NCBI GenBank assembly: GCA_947166205.1 | Contig: CAMVDI010000012.1 | Span: forward strand, 1 to 19,016 | Source of the DNA: an uncultured Clostridia bacterium | Lineage (GTDB): Bacteria > Bacillota_A > Clostridia > Christensenellales > Aristaeellaceae | Direction: 5' to 3' | DNA: 19,016 nt | Part shown: in pieces, positions 7,596 through 14,487 of the stretch | Layout: the number at the start of each line of letters is the position of its first letter | Position numbering within the stretch: the stretch's first letter is position 1 | Notes under the pieces: model-generated | What the model was told of the DNA's origin: nothing | Databases searched by the model: none | The model's input: the letters and a program-made list of their open reading frames with translations, nothing else | Translations under genes and position numbers: made by a program

Positions 7596-9479
7596 TCAGG
7601 CCCGCATGCAGCGGATCGCGTTGAGCACGGCGAGAATCATCACGCCCACGTCCGCGAAGATCGCCGTCCACATGTTGGCCGCCCCCAGGGCGCCCAGCAG
7701 CAGGCATCCCAGCTTGATCCCGATGGCGAACCAGATGTTCTCCCGGACGATGCGCAGGCACTTCCGGGAGATCCGGACCGCCGCGGGGATTTTCAGCGGG
7801 TCGTCGTCCATCAGCACGATATCCGCCGCCTCGATCGCAGCGTCGGAGCCCATGGCGCCCATGGCGATCCCCACATCCGCCCGGGTCAGCACAGGGGCGT
7901 CGTTGATTCCGTCTCCCACAAAGGCCAGCCGGTCCTTCCCGGACTGTCCGGCCAGCAGCTCCTCCACCCTGGCCACCTTGTCCTGGGGCAAAAGCCCGCT
8001 GTATACCCTGTCGATGCCGAGGCTTTCCGCGGTTTTCTCCGCCGCCGGTTTCCGGTCTCCGGTGAGCATGACCGTTTCCTTCACGCCGTTCTCCCGGAGC
8101 TGCCGGATGGCCTCGGCGCTGTGGGGCTTCACCACGTCGGAGATGACGATGTGCCCCGCGTATTCCCCGTTGATGGCCACATGGAGGATCGTGCCGTCCC
8201 GGTGCTCCTCGCATTCCCGCCATTCCGCGCCGACCCGGTCCATCATCCGGCCGTTTCCGACCGCCACCGTATCCCCGTTCACTGTGGCCGTGATGCCGTA
8301 TCCGGCTTCCTCCCGCGCGTCCGCCACGGCGCAGTCGTCCGCCTCCTCCGGATACGCCGCCCGCAGCGACGCGGCGATGGGGTGGCTGGAATACCGCTCC
8401 ACATGGGCCGCCAGATGCAGGAGATGGTTCCGGTCCAGCTTCTCCGGGTGAATGGCGGTGACCTCAAACACGCCCTTCGTCAGGGTGCCCGTCTTGTCAA
8501 ACACCACGGTTCTGACCTGGGAAAGCAGCTCCAGATAGTTGGAACCCTTGATCAGGACCCCCTTCCGGCTGGCGGCGCCGATCCCCGCGAAGAAGGAAAG
8601 CGGAATGCTCACCACCAGCGCGCAGGGGCAGCTGATCACCAGGAAGGTCAGCGCCCGGTAGACCCAGGTTTCCCACATGGGATCCGCCCCGGTGATCATC
8701 AGGAAGAGCGGCGGCAGAAGCGCCAGCGCCAGGGCGGAGCAGACCACCGCCGGCGTATAGATCCGGGCGAAGCGGGTGATGAAATTCTCGGAGCGGGATT
8801 TCCGGGAGCTGGCTTCCTCGATGAGCTCCATCACCCGGGAGGCGGTGGATTCGCCGAATTCCTTCGTGGTCCGCACATGAAGAAGTCCGTTCAGGTTGAT
8901 GCATCCGCTGATGACCTCGTCCCCCTCGGCCACATCCCGGGGAACGGATTCCCCCGTCAGCGCCGAGGTGTTCAGGGCGGAGGTTCCGCTGACCACGATT
9001 CCGTCGATGGGGATCCGCTCCCCGGGCTGGATGACGATCACGGTTCCCGTTTCCACATCCTCCGGATCCACCTGCTCCAGCTGACCGTTCTCCGTCTCGA
9101 TGTTCGCGCTGTCCGGCGCGATATCCATCAGGGCGGAGATGCTCCTGCGGCTCTTTCCCACCGCGTAGCTCTGGAACCATTCGCCGATCTGGTAAAAGAG
9201 CATGACGGCGATGGCTTCGTTGTAGTCCCCGGTCTTCCGCCACAGGGCCAGCGCGATGGCCCCCAGGGTGGCGGCGGCCATCAGCAGATTCTCATCCAGG
9301 GGCTGACGGTTCTTCAGCCCCTTGAAGGCCTTGATTAGAATGTCGTATCCGATGATCAGGTAGGCGGTCATATACAGCGCGAACCTCAGCCAGCCCGTAA
9401 CGGGCAGGAAATGAAGCGCGGCCGTTATGGCCGCCGAAACCGCGATGCGGATCAGATTTCTCTTCTGTTTCCGATTCAC
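7596..9479 (-). CDS. cadA: P1B-type heavy-metal ATPase, Zn/Cd/Pb-exporting type, lacking an N-terminal HMA domain
   Basis: This inner-membrane pump exports divalent soft metals using ATP. Motifs in order are TGES at 175-178, the metal-site SCPCAL with CPC at 284-286, the phosphorylated Asp328 in DKTGTLT, the P1B marker SSHP with His366-Pro367, and GDGIND at 522-527. Lys589 in GIKLG and Asp610 in FADVG are spaced 21 residues apart like Lys693 and Asp714 of E. coli ZntA, which points to Zn/Cd/Pb rather than copper. The 627-residue chain starts straight at the membrane domain, so the usual N-terminal HMA domain is absent and is supplied by the separate gene just upstream. The start is GTG at 9479 with GGAGG about 10 bases before it. 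The gap to the HMA gene is 51 bases. Confidence 0.94.
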   Translation of the reverse strand: MNRKQKRNLIRIAVSAAITAALHFLPVTGWLRFALYMTAYLIIGYDILIKAFKGLKNRQPLDENLLMAAATLGAIALALWRKTGDYNEAIAVMLFYQIGEWFQSYAVGKSRRSISALMDIAPDSANIETENGQLEQVDPEDVETGTVIVIQPGERIPIDGIVVSGTSALNTSALTGESVPRDVAEGDEVISGCINLNGLLHVRTTKEFGESTASRVMELIEEASSRKSRSENFITRFARIYTPAVVCSALALALLPPLFLMITGADPMWETWVYRALTFLVISCPCALVVSIPLSFFAGIGAASRKGVLIKGSNYLELLSQVRTVVFDKTGTLTKGVFEVTAIHPEKLDRNHLLHLAAHVERYSSHPIAASLRAAYPEEADDCAVADAREEAGYGITATVNGDTVAVGNGRMMDRVGAEWRECEEHRDGTILHVAINGEYAGHIVISDVVKPHSAEAIRQLRENGVKETVMLTGDRKPAAEKTAESLGIDRVYSGLLPQDKVARVEELLAGQSGKDRLAFVGDGINDAPVLTRADVGIAMGAMGSDAAIEAADIVLMDDDPLKIPAAVRISRKCLRIVRENIWFAIGIKLGCLLLGALGAANMWTAIFADVGVMILAVLNAIRCMRA

Positions 9480-9530
9480 TGCCGTTCCCTCCTCCGCGCG
9501 ATGGCGCGTGTTTCACGATCGGGTCCGCCC

Positions 9531-9752
9531 TCAGGAAAGATAAATCTCGCAGTCGCTTTCGACCTTCTTGCAGTTCCGGAGCACCTCCCGCATCACCGCG
9601 TCCGGATCGGCTCCATCCTCAAATTCCACCTTCATCTTCAGCGTCATGAAGTTCACGCTGGCTTCCCGGACGCCCGGGGTTTTCCCCGCGGCCACTTCCA
9701 TTTTGTCCGCGCAGGCCGCGCAGTCCACATCGATCCTGTAGCTCTTTCTCAT
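9531..9752 (-). CDS. Stand-alone heavy-metal-associated (HMA) domain protein
   Basis: This 73-residue cytosolic metal chaperone or sensor domain has the ferredoxin-like HMA fold. The metal site is VDCAACADKM with Cys11 and Cys14. An Asp before the first Cys, as in ZntA and CadA N-termini, favours Zn or Cd over copper. A GVREASVNFMTLKMKVEF stretch gives the typical beta-alpha-beta core. Two further Cys (CKKVESDC) near the C-terminus could add ligands. The GGGAGG ribosome site lies 8 bases before the ATG. It is the first gene after a strong promoter and is followed by the HMA-less ATPase, so the two together equal one normal CadA/ZntA protein split in two genes. Confidence 0.92.
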   Translation of the reverse strand: MRKSYRIDVDCAACADKMEVAAGKTPGVREASVNFMTLKMKVEFEDGADPDAVMREVLRNCKKVESDCEIYLS

Positions 9753-9775
9753 TTCCGCGTCCTCCCGTTTTTCTT

Positions 9776-9801
9776 AACGATTAAACGATCGTTTAATCGT
9801 T
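9776..9801. promoter_or_regulatory. 26-bp perfect palindrome, likely operator of the metal-efflux operon
   Basis: The half-site AACGATTAAACGA is followed at once by its exact reverse complement. It begins 6 bases downstream of the -10 box and covers about +1 to +26, between the promoter and the HMA gene. The placement fits a repressor that blocks initiation or elongation. The shape is compatible with ArsR/SmtB or TetR-type dimers. No regulator gene is encoded next to it. Confidence 0.75.
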
Positions 9802-9807
9802 GTGTCC

Positions 9808-9836
9808 ATCATACTCCGCTCTCCGGCCCCTGTCAA
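9808..9836 (-). promoter_or_regulatory. Near-consensus promoter of the metal-efflux operon
   Basis: On the minus strand TTGACA (9831-9836) is followed after 17 bases by TATGAT (9808-9813), one base off consensus. The start site should be near 9801, at the edge of the 26-bp palindrome. A promoter this strong fits one that is held off by a repressor. Confidence 0.85.
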
Positions 9837-9837
9837 G

Positions 9838-10016
9838 ACTCCGGCGAAAAAAATGCCGGGTCCCGTGAAAACAGCTCCGGCATCAGGCGCGCTTCCGGCG
9901 GAAAACCTTCCGGGTCCGGCGGAAAAAGCTTTTCAGCGCAGGCAGCGGAAAAAGCTTTTCAGCGCAGGCGCGGAAAAAGCTTTCTTCGGACGTCTGTTCT
10001 TTTTTACGCCGGATCT
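9838..10016. repeat. Non-coding repeat stretch with 2.6 tandem copies of a 25-26 bp unit
   Basis: Units starting GCGGAAAAAGCTTTTCAGCG begin at 9919, 9945 and 9970 (the third is cut after GCTTT). Each carries the AAAAAGCTTTT near-palindrome. Looser CCGGCG-plus-A-run copies lie at 9841-9925, including CCGGC-(9)-GCCGG at 9841-9859. The stretch lies between the divergent promoters of the metal operon and the NAGPA gene. No gene is seen in it. Confidence 0.7.
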
Positions 10017-10024
10017 GGTATAAT
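10016..10024 (+). promoter_or_regulatory. Extended -10 promoter for the NAGPA gene
   Basis: TGGTATAAT is a perfect extended -10 element. The region 17-18 bases upstream (TGTTCT near 9995-10000) is only a weak -35, which is usual for extended -10 promoters. A start near 10031 gives an unusually long leader of about 260 bases before the GTG start. Confidence 0.65.
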
Positions 10025-10083
10025 GGCTCCGGGACATCTGACTTCCGTCCCGCCGGACTTCCGGGCCAGGAAAGGAGCATCCC

Positions 10084-10113
10084 ATGAAGGGAAAAACCAG
10101 ATGCTGGGCATAA
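10084..10113 (+). CDS. Possible 9-residue leader peptide in the NAGPA leader
   Basis: AAAGGAG lies 7 bases before ATG of an open frame encoding MKGKTRCWA and a stop. The ribosome site is stronger than that of many real genes here. The frame is very short, and nothing shows that it is translated or regulatory. A following overlapping frame (MLGINVLTIRI from 10101) hints that this may instead be a remnant of a lost gene start. Confidence 0.25.
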   Translation: MKGKTRCWA

Positions 10114-10292
10114 ACGTGCTGACCATCCGGATCTGACCGGAAAGAATTCCCGGGGCGCCGGGCCGCTCACCTTGTCATTTCACGGATTCGGGGGTATACT
10201 TCCTCTCCGGAACCTGACAGGGTCTGCCCTCGCCGTCCGCGGGGCAGTTGATCGAAAACCGGAAAGCGCTGCCGGTAGAAGGAGAATGGATC

Positions 10293-11504
10293 GTGAGGGA
10301 TGGAATAAGGAACTGCGGGGGCAAGCGTTTCCTCGCCGCCGCGCTGCTGCTGGTTCTCCTGCTTCTTCCGGGCCTGGGCCGGGGCGAATCCTGGAGTTTT
10401 GACGACCGGGGTTTTCTGATCGGGGACAATCCCGGAGAGGAATATATCCTGGAGGACGAGGAAGAGGGCGTCTGGGAATACGCCAGCGAGTCCCTCTCGG
10501 TGAGGATCCAGCGATACCGGGAGGACGTCACCTATAAACGGAAGAAATACATCCGGGAATACTGCGTGGCGGAGATTTACGCGTCTCCGGAGCAGCCCCT
10601 TTCCGCCATTCAGACCCAGCCCACCCAGAAGCGCCCCGCGGGGTACAGCCTGGTTCATCCGGAGCTGCTGATGGAGGCCAACCCCTCCGTCTTCGCCATG
10701 TCGGACGATATGTACGGGCTCCGGCTCAAGCAGTATGATTATTTCGGGGTGATCGTCCGGAACGGTGAGATCATCGCCCGGAAGACCCGGGACAGCTCTT
10801 CCGCCAAGTACCGCCGCTCCTGGCCGAATCTGGACACCATGGCGGTCTATGAGGACGGCAGCATGAAGACCTTCCTCTGCGACGCCCTGACGCCGGAGGA
10901 ATACGTGGAGCAGGGAGCCGTCCATGTCTTCGCCTTCGGCCCCGCCCTCGTAACGGAAGGCGAAATCGGGCCCAATGTCATGAACGCCATGGACGCGGGA
11001 TACAACGAGCCCCGGGTGGCCCTGGGCATGGTGGAGCCCTGGCATTATATCGCGGTCGTCGTCCGGGGAAGGCCCAGCGACAAATACGCGGGAGTGCATC
11101 TGGACTGGCTGGCGGAAAAGATGAAGGAGCTGGGCTGCGTGGAGGCGCTGAACCTGGACGGCGGGCTGACCGCCACCATGGCCTTCCGCGGCAGGGTGAT
11201 CGAAACCGGCGGGGCTGACTTCCGCTCCCAGGGAAGCATGATCGTTTTCGGACCGGGGCTGGGGGAAAGAACCGGGGCGGAGCTGGCGTATCCCAGAGAC
11301 GCCAGAACGGCGAAGGCCAGGGTCAACGTCCGCGCGGAAACCAGCAAATCCAGCAAAAAGGTCGTCCAGATTTCCTCCAAAGGCACGAAGGTCACCGTCC
11401 TGGACGAAGCCTCGGACAGCAGCGGCGCCCTCTGGTACTATATCCGGACCGAAAACGGAAAGGAAGGCTATGTCCGCGGGGACATGCTGAAGCTCCTCCC
11501 CTGA
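10293..11504 (+). CDS. Secreted phosphodiester glycosidase (NAGPA/DUF2233) domain protein with C-terminal SH3b domain
   Basis: This exported protein of about 403 residues has a signal peptide (residues about 10-31, core LAAALLLVLLLLPGLG). A NAGPA-type domain spans roughly 95-320, with SVFAMSDDMYG, AFGPALVTEGE and the diagnostic LNLDGGLTATM at 286-296. The C-terminal SH3b module at about 342-403 (ARVNVRAETSKSSKKV to EGYVRGDML) probably binds cell wall. The domain family cleaves phosphodiester-linked sugars; the bacterial substrate is not known, and wall or exopolysaccharide turnover is only a guess. The start GTG at 10293 is chosen because GAAGGAG lies 8 bases upstream; an in-frame ATG at 10248 has no ribosome site. 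An ATG at 10286 is out of frame. It appears to be a single-gene unit with its own promoter and terminator. Confidence 0.88.
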   Translation: MRDGIRNCGGKRFLAAALLLVLLLLPGLGRGESWSFDDRGFLIGDNPGEEYILEDEEEGVWEYASESLSVRIQRYREDVTYKRKKYIREYCVAEIYASPEQPLSAIQTQPTQKRPAGYSLVHPELLMEANPSVFAMSDDMYGLRLKQYDYFGVIVRNGEIIARKTRDSSSAKYRRSWPNLDTMAVYEDGSMKTFLCDALTPEEYVEQGAVHVFAFGPALVTEGEIGPNVMNAMDAGYNEPRVALGMVEPWHYIAVVVRGRPSDKYAGVHLDWLAEKMKELGCVEALNLDGGLTATMAFRGRVIETGGADFRSQGSMIVFGPGLGERTGAELAYPRDARTAKARVNVRAETSKSSKKVVQISSKGTKVTVLDEASDSSGALWYYIRTENGKEGYVRGDMLKLLP

Positions 11505-11554
11505 AAAACACAGGGGACGGTTCAAATACAGAGGTATGGTCCTCTTGTGTTTTT
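11504..11554 (+). terminator. Terminator hairpin overlapping the NAGPA stop codon
   Basis: AAAAACACA (11504-11512) pairs with TGTGTTTTT (11546-11554), and inner GGGGAC with GGTCCTC pairs imperfectly. The U-rich right arm can act as the release tract. It includes the second 16-nt motif copy. Confidence 0.6.
11508..11523 (+). repeat. 16-nt motif, copy 2 (plus strand)
   Basis: ACACAGGGGACGGTTC matches the minus-strand motif at 7568-7583 with one mismatch (A for G at base 5). It forms the left arm region of the terminator-like hairpin and lies against the broken end of the GH3 fragment. Confidence 0.6.
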
Positions 11555-11608
11555 CACAAAAGGACCTCGGCAGCGGCAGCACAAAAACAGCCGGTCAGGG
11601 GGACCACC

Positions 11609-11794
11609 GTGGGCGTCAGCCTGAACTACACCAACCACCTGGCGGACTGCGCCAACATCCACACCTTCATCAACGCCTACGGCCCGAACCGGGAAAACGT
11701 GCGGGCGGCCGTGGAAAAGATTACCGGGCAAAGCGCCTTCCAGGGCACGCCGGACGATACCGTTTTCTGCGGGCGCTGGGATACCCGTCTGTAA
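11609..11794 (+). pseudogene. C-terminal stump of a GH3-type glycoside hydrolase
   Basis: Only about 61 codons remain, reading VGVSLNYTNHLADCANIHTF and ending FCGRWDTRL. This resembles the extreme C-terminus of family 3 glycosidases (beta-N-acetylhexosaminidase/beta-glucosidase group), recognised from memory, including the NYTNHLAD and FCGRWDTRL blocks. The catalytic domains, normally several hundred residues, are missing. The preserved sequence begins about 55 bases after the terminator-like repeat at 11504-11554, so the deletion endpoint lies there. A GTG with a loose GGGGGA site precedes the fragment, so a short peptide could still be made. It ends 13 bases before the esterase ATG, which suggests it was once the upstream gene of the same operon. 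Confidence 0.7.
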
Positions 11795-11807
11795 AGGAGA
11801 AAGCCCC

Positions 11808-12812
11808 ATGGAAAAAGAATTTCTTATTCTGAACAAGGAAAGAAACGTCAGCCTGACCGCGTATATCCAGGCGGCGGGCGGAGAATTCGGCCGGATCGAC
11901 CGCCGGCCGGCGGTGCTGATCCTTCCCGGCGGCGGATACCATTTCTGCTCGGACCGGGAAGCCGATCCCGTGGCCTTTCCGTACCTGAAGGCGGGGTATC
12001 AGGCCTTCATCCTGCGCTATTCCCTGAATGAGCAGGCGAAGTGGCCCCATCCCCTGGAGGATTACGAGATGGCCATGGGGCTGATCCGCGGCCGCGCGGC
12101 GGAGTGGCATGTGGCCCCGGACCGGGTGGCTGTCATCGGCTTTTCCGCCGGCGGCCATCTGGCGGCCTGCGCGGCTGCCATGTCCAGGAACCGGCCCAGC
12201 GCCGCCATTCTCGGCTATCCCGTGATTGACGGGGACTGCGCCCACGATTACCTGCCCTCCGCGCCGGACGTTCCCTCCGCCGTGGATGAGCGCACCTGCC
12301 CCTGCTTCGTCTTCGCCACCCGCACCGACAACCTGGTGCCGGTGCAGAACGCCCTGCACATGGTCAACGCGCTGTGCGAAAAGGATATCGCCTTTGAAAG
12401 CCATATCTACGCCAACGGCCCTCACGGCCTGTCCACGGGGGATGCCAGCATCAACGGCCAATCCTTCAGCGATCGTTATCCCGACTGGGTGGAGGACAGC
12501 CTTTCCTGGCTTTCCGACGTGATGGGCGGCATCAGTGATCAGGGCTTGACGGCGCCCCGTTTTGGCGCTATGGTGAACGGGAACCGGGAAGAAACCCTGA
12601 ATCTGGACTGCACCATGAAGTACCTGATGGAGCACCCTCTGGGAAAGGCGTTCCTGGACAGAACCTTCCACGGGCGGCTGGGCGGCATTCCTTCCGCGGC
12701 CGCCGGGGTGATCACCCTGCGGGACAGCCTGCGCTTTGCCGGGCTGGACAGCGGGATCATCCGGGCCATTGAGGTGGAGCTGAAAGCGATTGAGAACAAA
12801 CGGGAGGAATAA
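11808..12812 (+). CDS. Alpha/beta-hydrolase esterase (BD-FAE / acetyl-xylan-esterase-like)
   Basis: This is a predicted cytosolic carboxylesterase of 334 residues that probably removes acetyl or similar groups from sugars released from hemicellulose. The oxyanion region is LPGGGYHF at 39-46. The nucleophile elbow is GFSAGGH with Ser113, the acid is Asp174 in ATRTDNLVP, and the base is His206 in NGPHGLS. No signal peptide is seen. After residue about 250 a C-terminal extension (TMKYLMEHPLGKAFLDRTF and on) follows, of a kind I have seen attached to this family in Clostridia; its role is not known. The ribosome site AAAGGAG lies 8 bases before the ATG. It is flanked by two gene fragments (GH3 and HAD), while this gene appears complete. 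Confidence 0.85.
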   Translation: MEKEFLILNKERNVSLTAYIQAAGGEFGRIDRRPAVLILPGGGYHFCSDREADPVAFPYLKAGYQAFILRYSLNEQAKWPHPLEDYEMAMGLIRGRAAEWHVAPDRVAVIGFSAGGHLAACAAAMSRNRPSAAILGYPVIDGDCAHDYLPSAPDVPSAVDERTCPCFVFATRTDNLVPVQNALHMVNALCEKDIAFESHIYANGPHGLSTGDASINGQSFSDRYPDWVEDSLSWLSDVMGGISDQGLTAPRFGAMVNGNREETLNLDCTMKYLMEHPLGKAFLDRTFHGRLGGIPSAAAGVITLRDSLRFAGLDSGIIRAIEVELKAIENKREE

Positions 12813-12814
12813 GG

Positions 12815-13224
12815 ATGCCGGCATTTGAAGAGTGAAGGAGGCCCTCGCCGCCGCGCACCGTCAGGCCGACGTGGTGGTGGTGTCCAGCGCCAATCCGGAG
12901 GCCGTCCGGGACGAATGGCGGCGTTTCGGCCTTCTGGACCACGTGGATCTGCTCTGCACCCAGGAGATGGGCAGCAAGGCCTACTGCATCAGCCGCCTGA
13001 AGGAAAAGGGCTATGATGCCATCCTCATGTGCGGCGACGCGCCGGGCGACGAGCAGGCCGCCGCGGACAATCAGGTGCTGTATTATCCCATCCTGGTGAA
13101 CCGGGAGGCGGAAAGCTGGAAGCGGTTCCTGGACGAGGCGCTGGAAGAATTCCTGAACGGCCGGTACGCCGGGGCCTGTCAGGAGGCGCTCCTGAAGGAA
13201 TTCAGGGAGAATCTGGGGCTGTAG
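12815..13224 (+). pseudogene. HAD-family phosphatase, N-terminal part lost
   Basis: The visible frame from GTG at 12832 encodes about 130 residues. It holds HAD motif II (VVVVSSANPE), a motif III Lys region (GSKAYCISRLKEKGY) and motif IV (MCGDAPGDEQAA). Motif I, DxDxT with the catalytic Asp, is absent, so a phosphatase made from this frame should be inactive. A separate ATG at 12815 with GGGAGG before it opens MPAFEE and stops, in another frame, as expected if the original start is kept and the middle was deleted. The stop of the esterase is 3 bases before that ATG, indicating a former operon. An intact protein using the GTG cannot be excluded. Confidence 0.65.
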
Positions 13225-13361
13225 GAATCCGGGACCGCGGGAAAAGGAGAGCCCCCCGTCCGGAAAAGCGGCGGACCTTCCCGCCCATCTGAGCTCCCGC
13301 GTCCAAAGATATCTGTGGATTCATGATCCGTTACAGACCATTATAGAAGGAGGAACAACCC

Positions 13362-14429
13362 ATGAAAATGACCTTTCGCTGGTATGGAAGTCAGAGCGAT
13401 CCCATTCCCCTGAAGTACATCAAACAGATCCCCGGCATGACCGGTCTGATGGGCCTGCTGGACAAGCCCGCGGGCGTGGACTGGCCGGAGGAGGAGTTCG
13501 TGGCCCTGAAGAAGGAGGTCAACGACGCGGGCCTGGAGATCGAGGTCATCGAGTCCGTCAACGTCCATGAGGACATCAAAATGGGTCTCCCCAGCCGTGA
13601 GGAGTATATCGCCAATTACATTTCCACGATCCGCATGCTGGCGCGGCACGGCGTCAAGGTGATCGTGTACAACTTCATGCCGGTATTCGACTGGCTGCGC
13701 ACGGATCTGGCCCGGGTGATTCCCGAGGACGGCAGCAACAGCCTGTATTTCGATGAAAAGGATCTGGGACAGATGGGGCCGCTGGAGATCGTGCGGAAAA
13801 CCGCCGAGGACAGCCATGGCTTCACCCTGCCCGGCTGGGAGCCCGAGCGCCTGGCGCTGCTTGAAAAAACCCTGAAGCAGTATGAGAACATCGGGCCCGA
13901 TGACCTGCGCAAAAACTTCAAGTACTTCCTGGACGCGGTCATCCCGGTCTGCGAAGAAGTGGGCGTCAGGATGGCCTGCCACCCCGATGACCCCGCCTGG
14001 CCCATCTTCGGCCTGCCCCGCATCACCCACAGCCAGGAGGATTTTGACAGGATGGTGCAGCTGCATGACAGCCCCGCCAACACCCTGTGCCTGTGCACCG
14101 GCTCCCTGGGCAGCAATCCGGACAACGATATCCCCGCCATCATCCGCCACTTCGGCGAGATGAACCGGATCGGCGCGATGCACGTGCGCAATGTGAAATA
14201 CCTGGGTTATCATCATTTCCGGGAGGCGGCGCATCTGTCCTCCACCGGCGATCTGGATCTGTATGAGATCGTGAAGGCCATCCATGACACCTGCCCTGAC
14301 ACCTACATCCGCCCGGACCATGGCCGCATGATCTGGGACGAGCAGGGCCGTCCCGGCTACGGCCTGTATGACCGGGCCCTGGGCGCGGCCTACATCAACG
14401 GCCTGTGGGAAGCCATCGACAAAGCGTAA
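13362..14429 (+). CDS. uxuA: Mannonate dehydratase
   Basis: UxuA converts D-mannonate to 2-keto-3-deoxygluconate in glucuronate breakdown, in the cytosol. The 355-residue length matches Gram-positive UxuA. The metal ligands seen are His207 in MACHPDDP, Cys245 in LCLCTGSLG, His274 in AMHVRNV and Asp319 in YIRPDHGR, with [10 protein letters not shown] at the N-terminus. The AAGGAGG ribosome site lies 9 bases before the ATG. It is preceded by about 137 bases without a gene, in which I see no clear promoter. No other hexuronate genes (uxaC, uxuB, kdgK, kdgA) are in the window, so the pathway is completed elsewhere. The link to xylan side chains is inferred from neighbours. Confidence 0.96.
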   Translation: MKMTFRWYGSQSDPIPLKYIKQIPGMTGLMGLLDKPAGVDWPEEEFVALKKEVNDAGLEIEVIESVNVHEDIKMGLPSREEYIANYISTIRMLARHGVKVIVYNFMPVFDWLRTDLARVIPEDGSNSLYFDEKDLGQMGPLEIVRKTAEDSHGFTLPGWEPERLALLEKTLKQYENIGPDDLRKNFKYFLDAVIPVCEEVGVRMACHPDDPAWPIFGLPRITHSQEDFDRMVQLHDSPANTLCLCTGSLGSNPDNDIPAIIRHFGEMNRIGAMHVRNVKYLGYHHFREAAHLSSTGDLDLYEIVKAIHDTCPDTYIRPDHGRMIWDEQGRPGYGLYDRALGAAYINGLWEAIDKA

Positions 14430-14443
14430 GAAGACATGACAAG

Positions 14444-14480
14444 AATGGGGGCGGTTCCAAAAGGAACCGCCCCCCCATTT
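14444..14480 (+). terminator. Strong terminator after uxuA, shared with the convergent GH31 gene
   Basis: GGGGGCGGTTCC (14447-14458), loop AAAA, and GGAACCGCCCCC (14463-14474) form a perfect 12-bp stem followed by CCATTTT. It begins 17 bases after the uxuA stop and ends 8 bases before the GH31 stop. On the minus strand the following tract is weaker (ATTCTTGT). The GGGGCGGTTC core echoes the 16-nt motif. Confidence 0.85.
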
Positions 14481-14487
14481 TCCCCTG

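Noticed and set aside
8121..9338. Long plus-strand frame opposite the metal ATPase
   Set aside because: Antisense of a complete P-type ATPase; no motifs.
9919..9983. Tandem repeats considered as a CRISPR array
   Set aside because: Units are directly adjacent with no unique spacers, and no cas genes are present.
10172..10402. Frame from ATG at 10286 (MDREGWNKELRGQ)
   Set aside because: It shares the ribosome site with the GTG start but yields a short, Arg/Pro-rich product; the GTG frame gives the signal peptide.
10167..11582. Long minus-strand frame opposite the NAGPA gene
   Set aside because: The plus strand has a signal peptide, NAGPA motif, SH3b, promoter and terminator; the minus frame has none of these.
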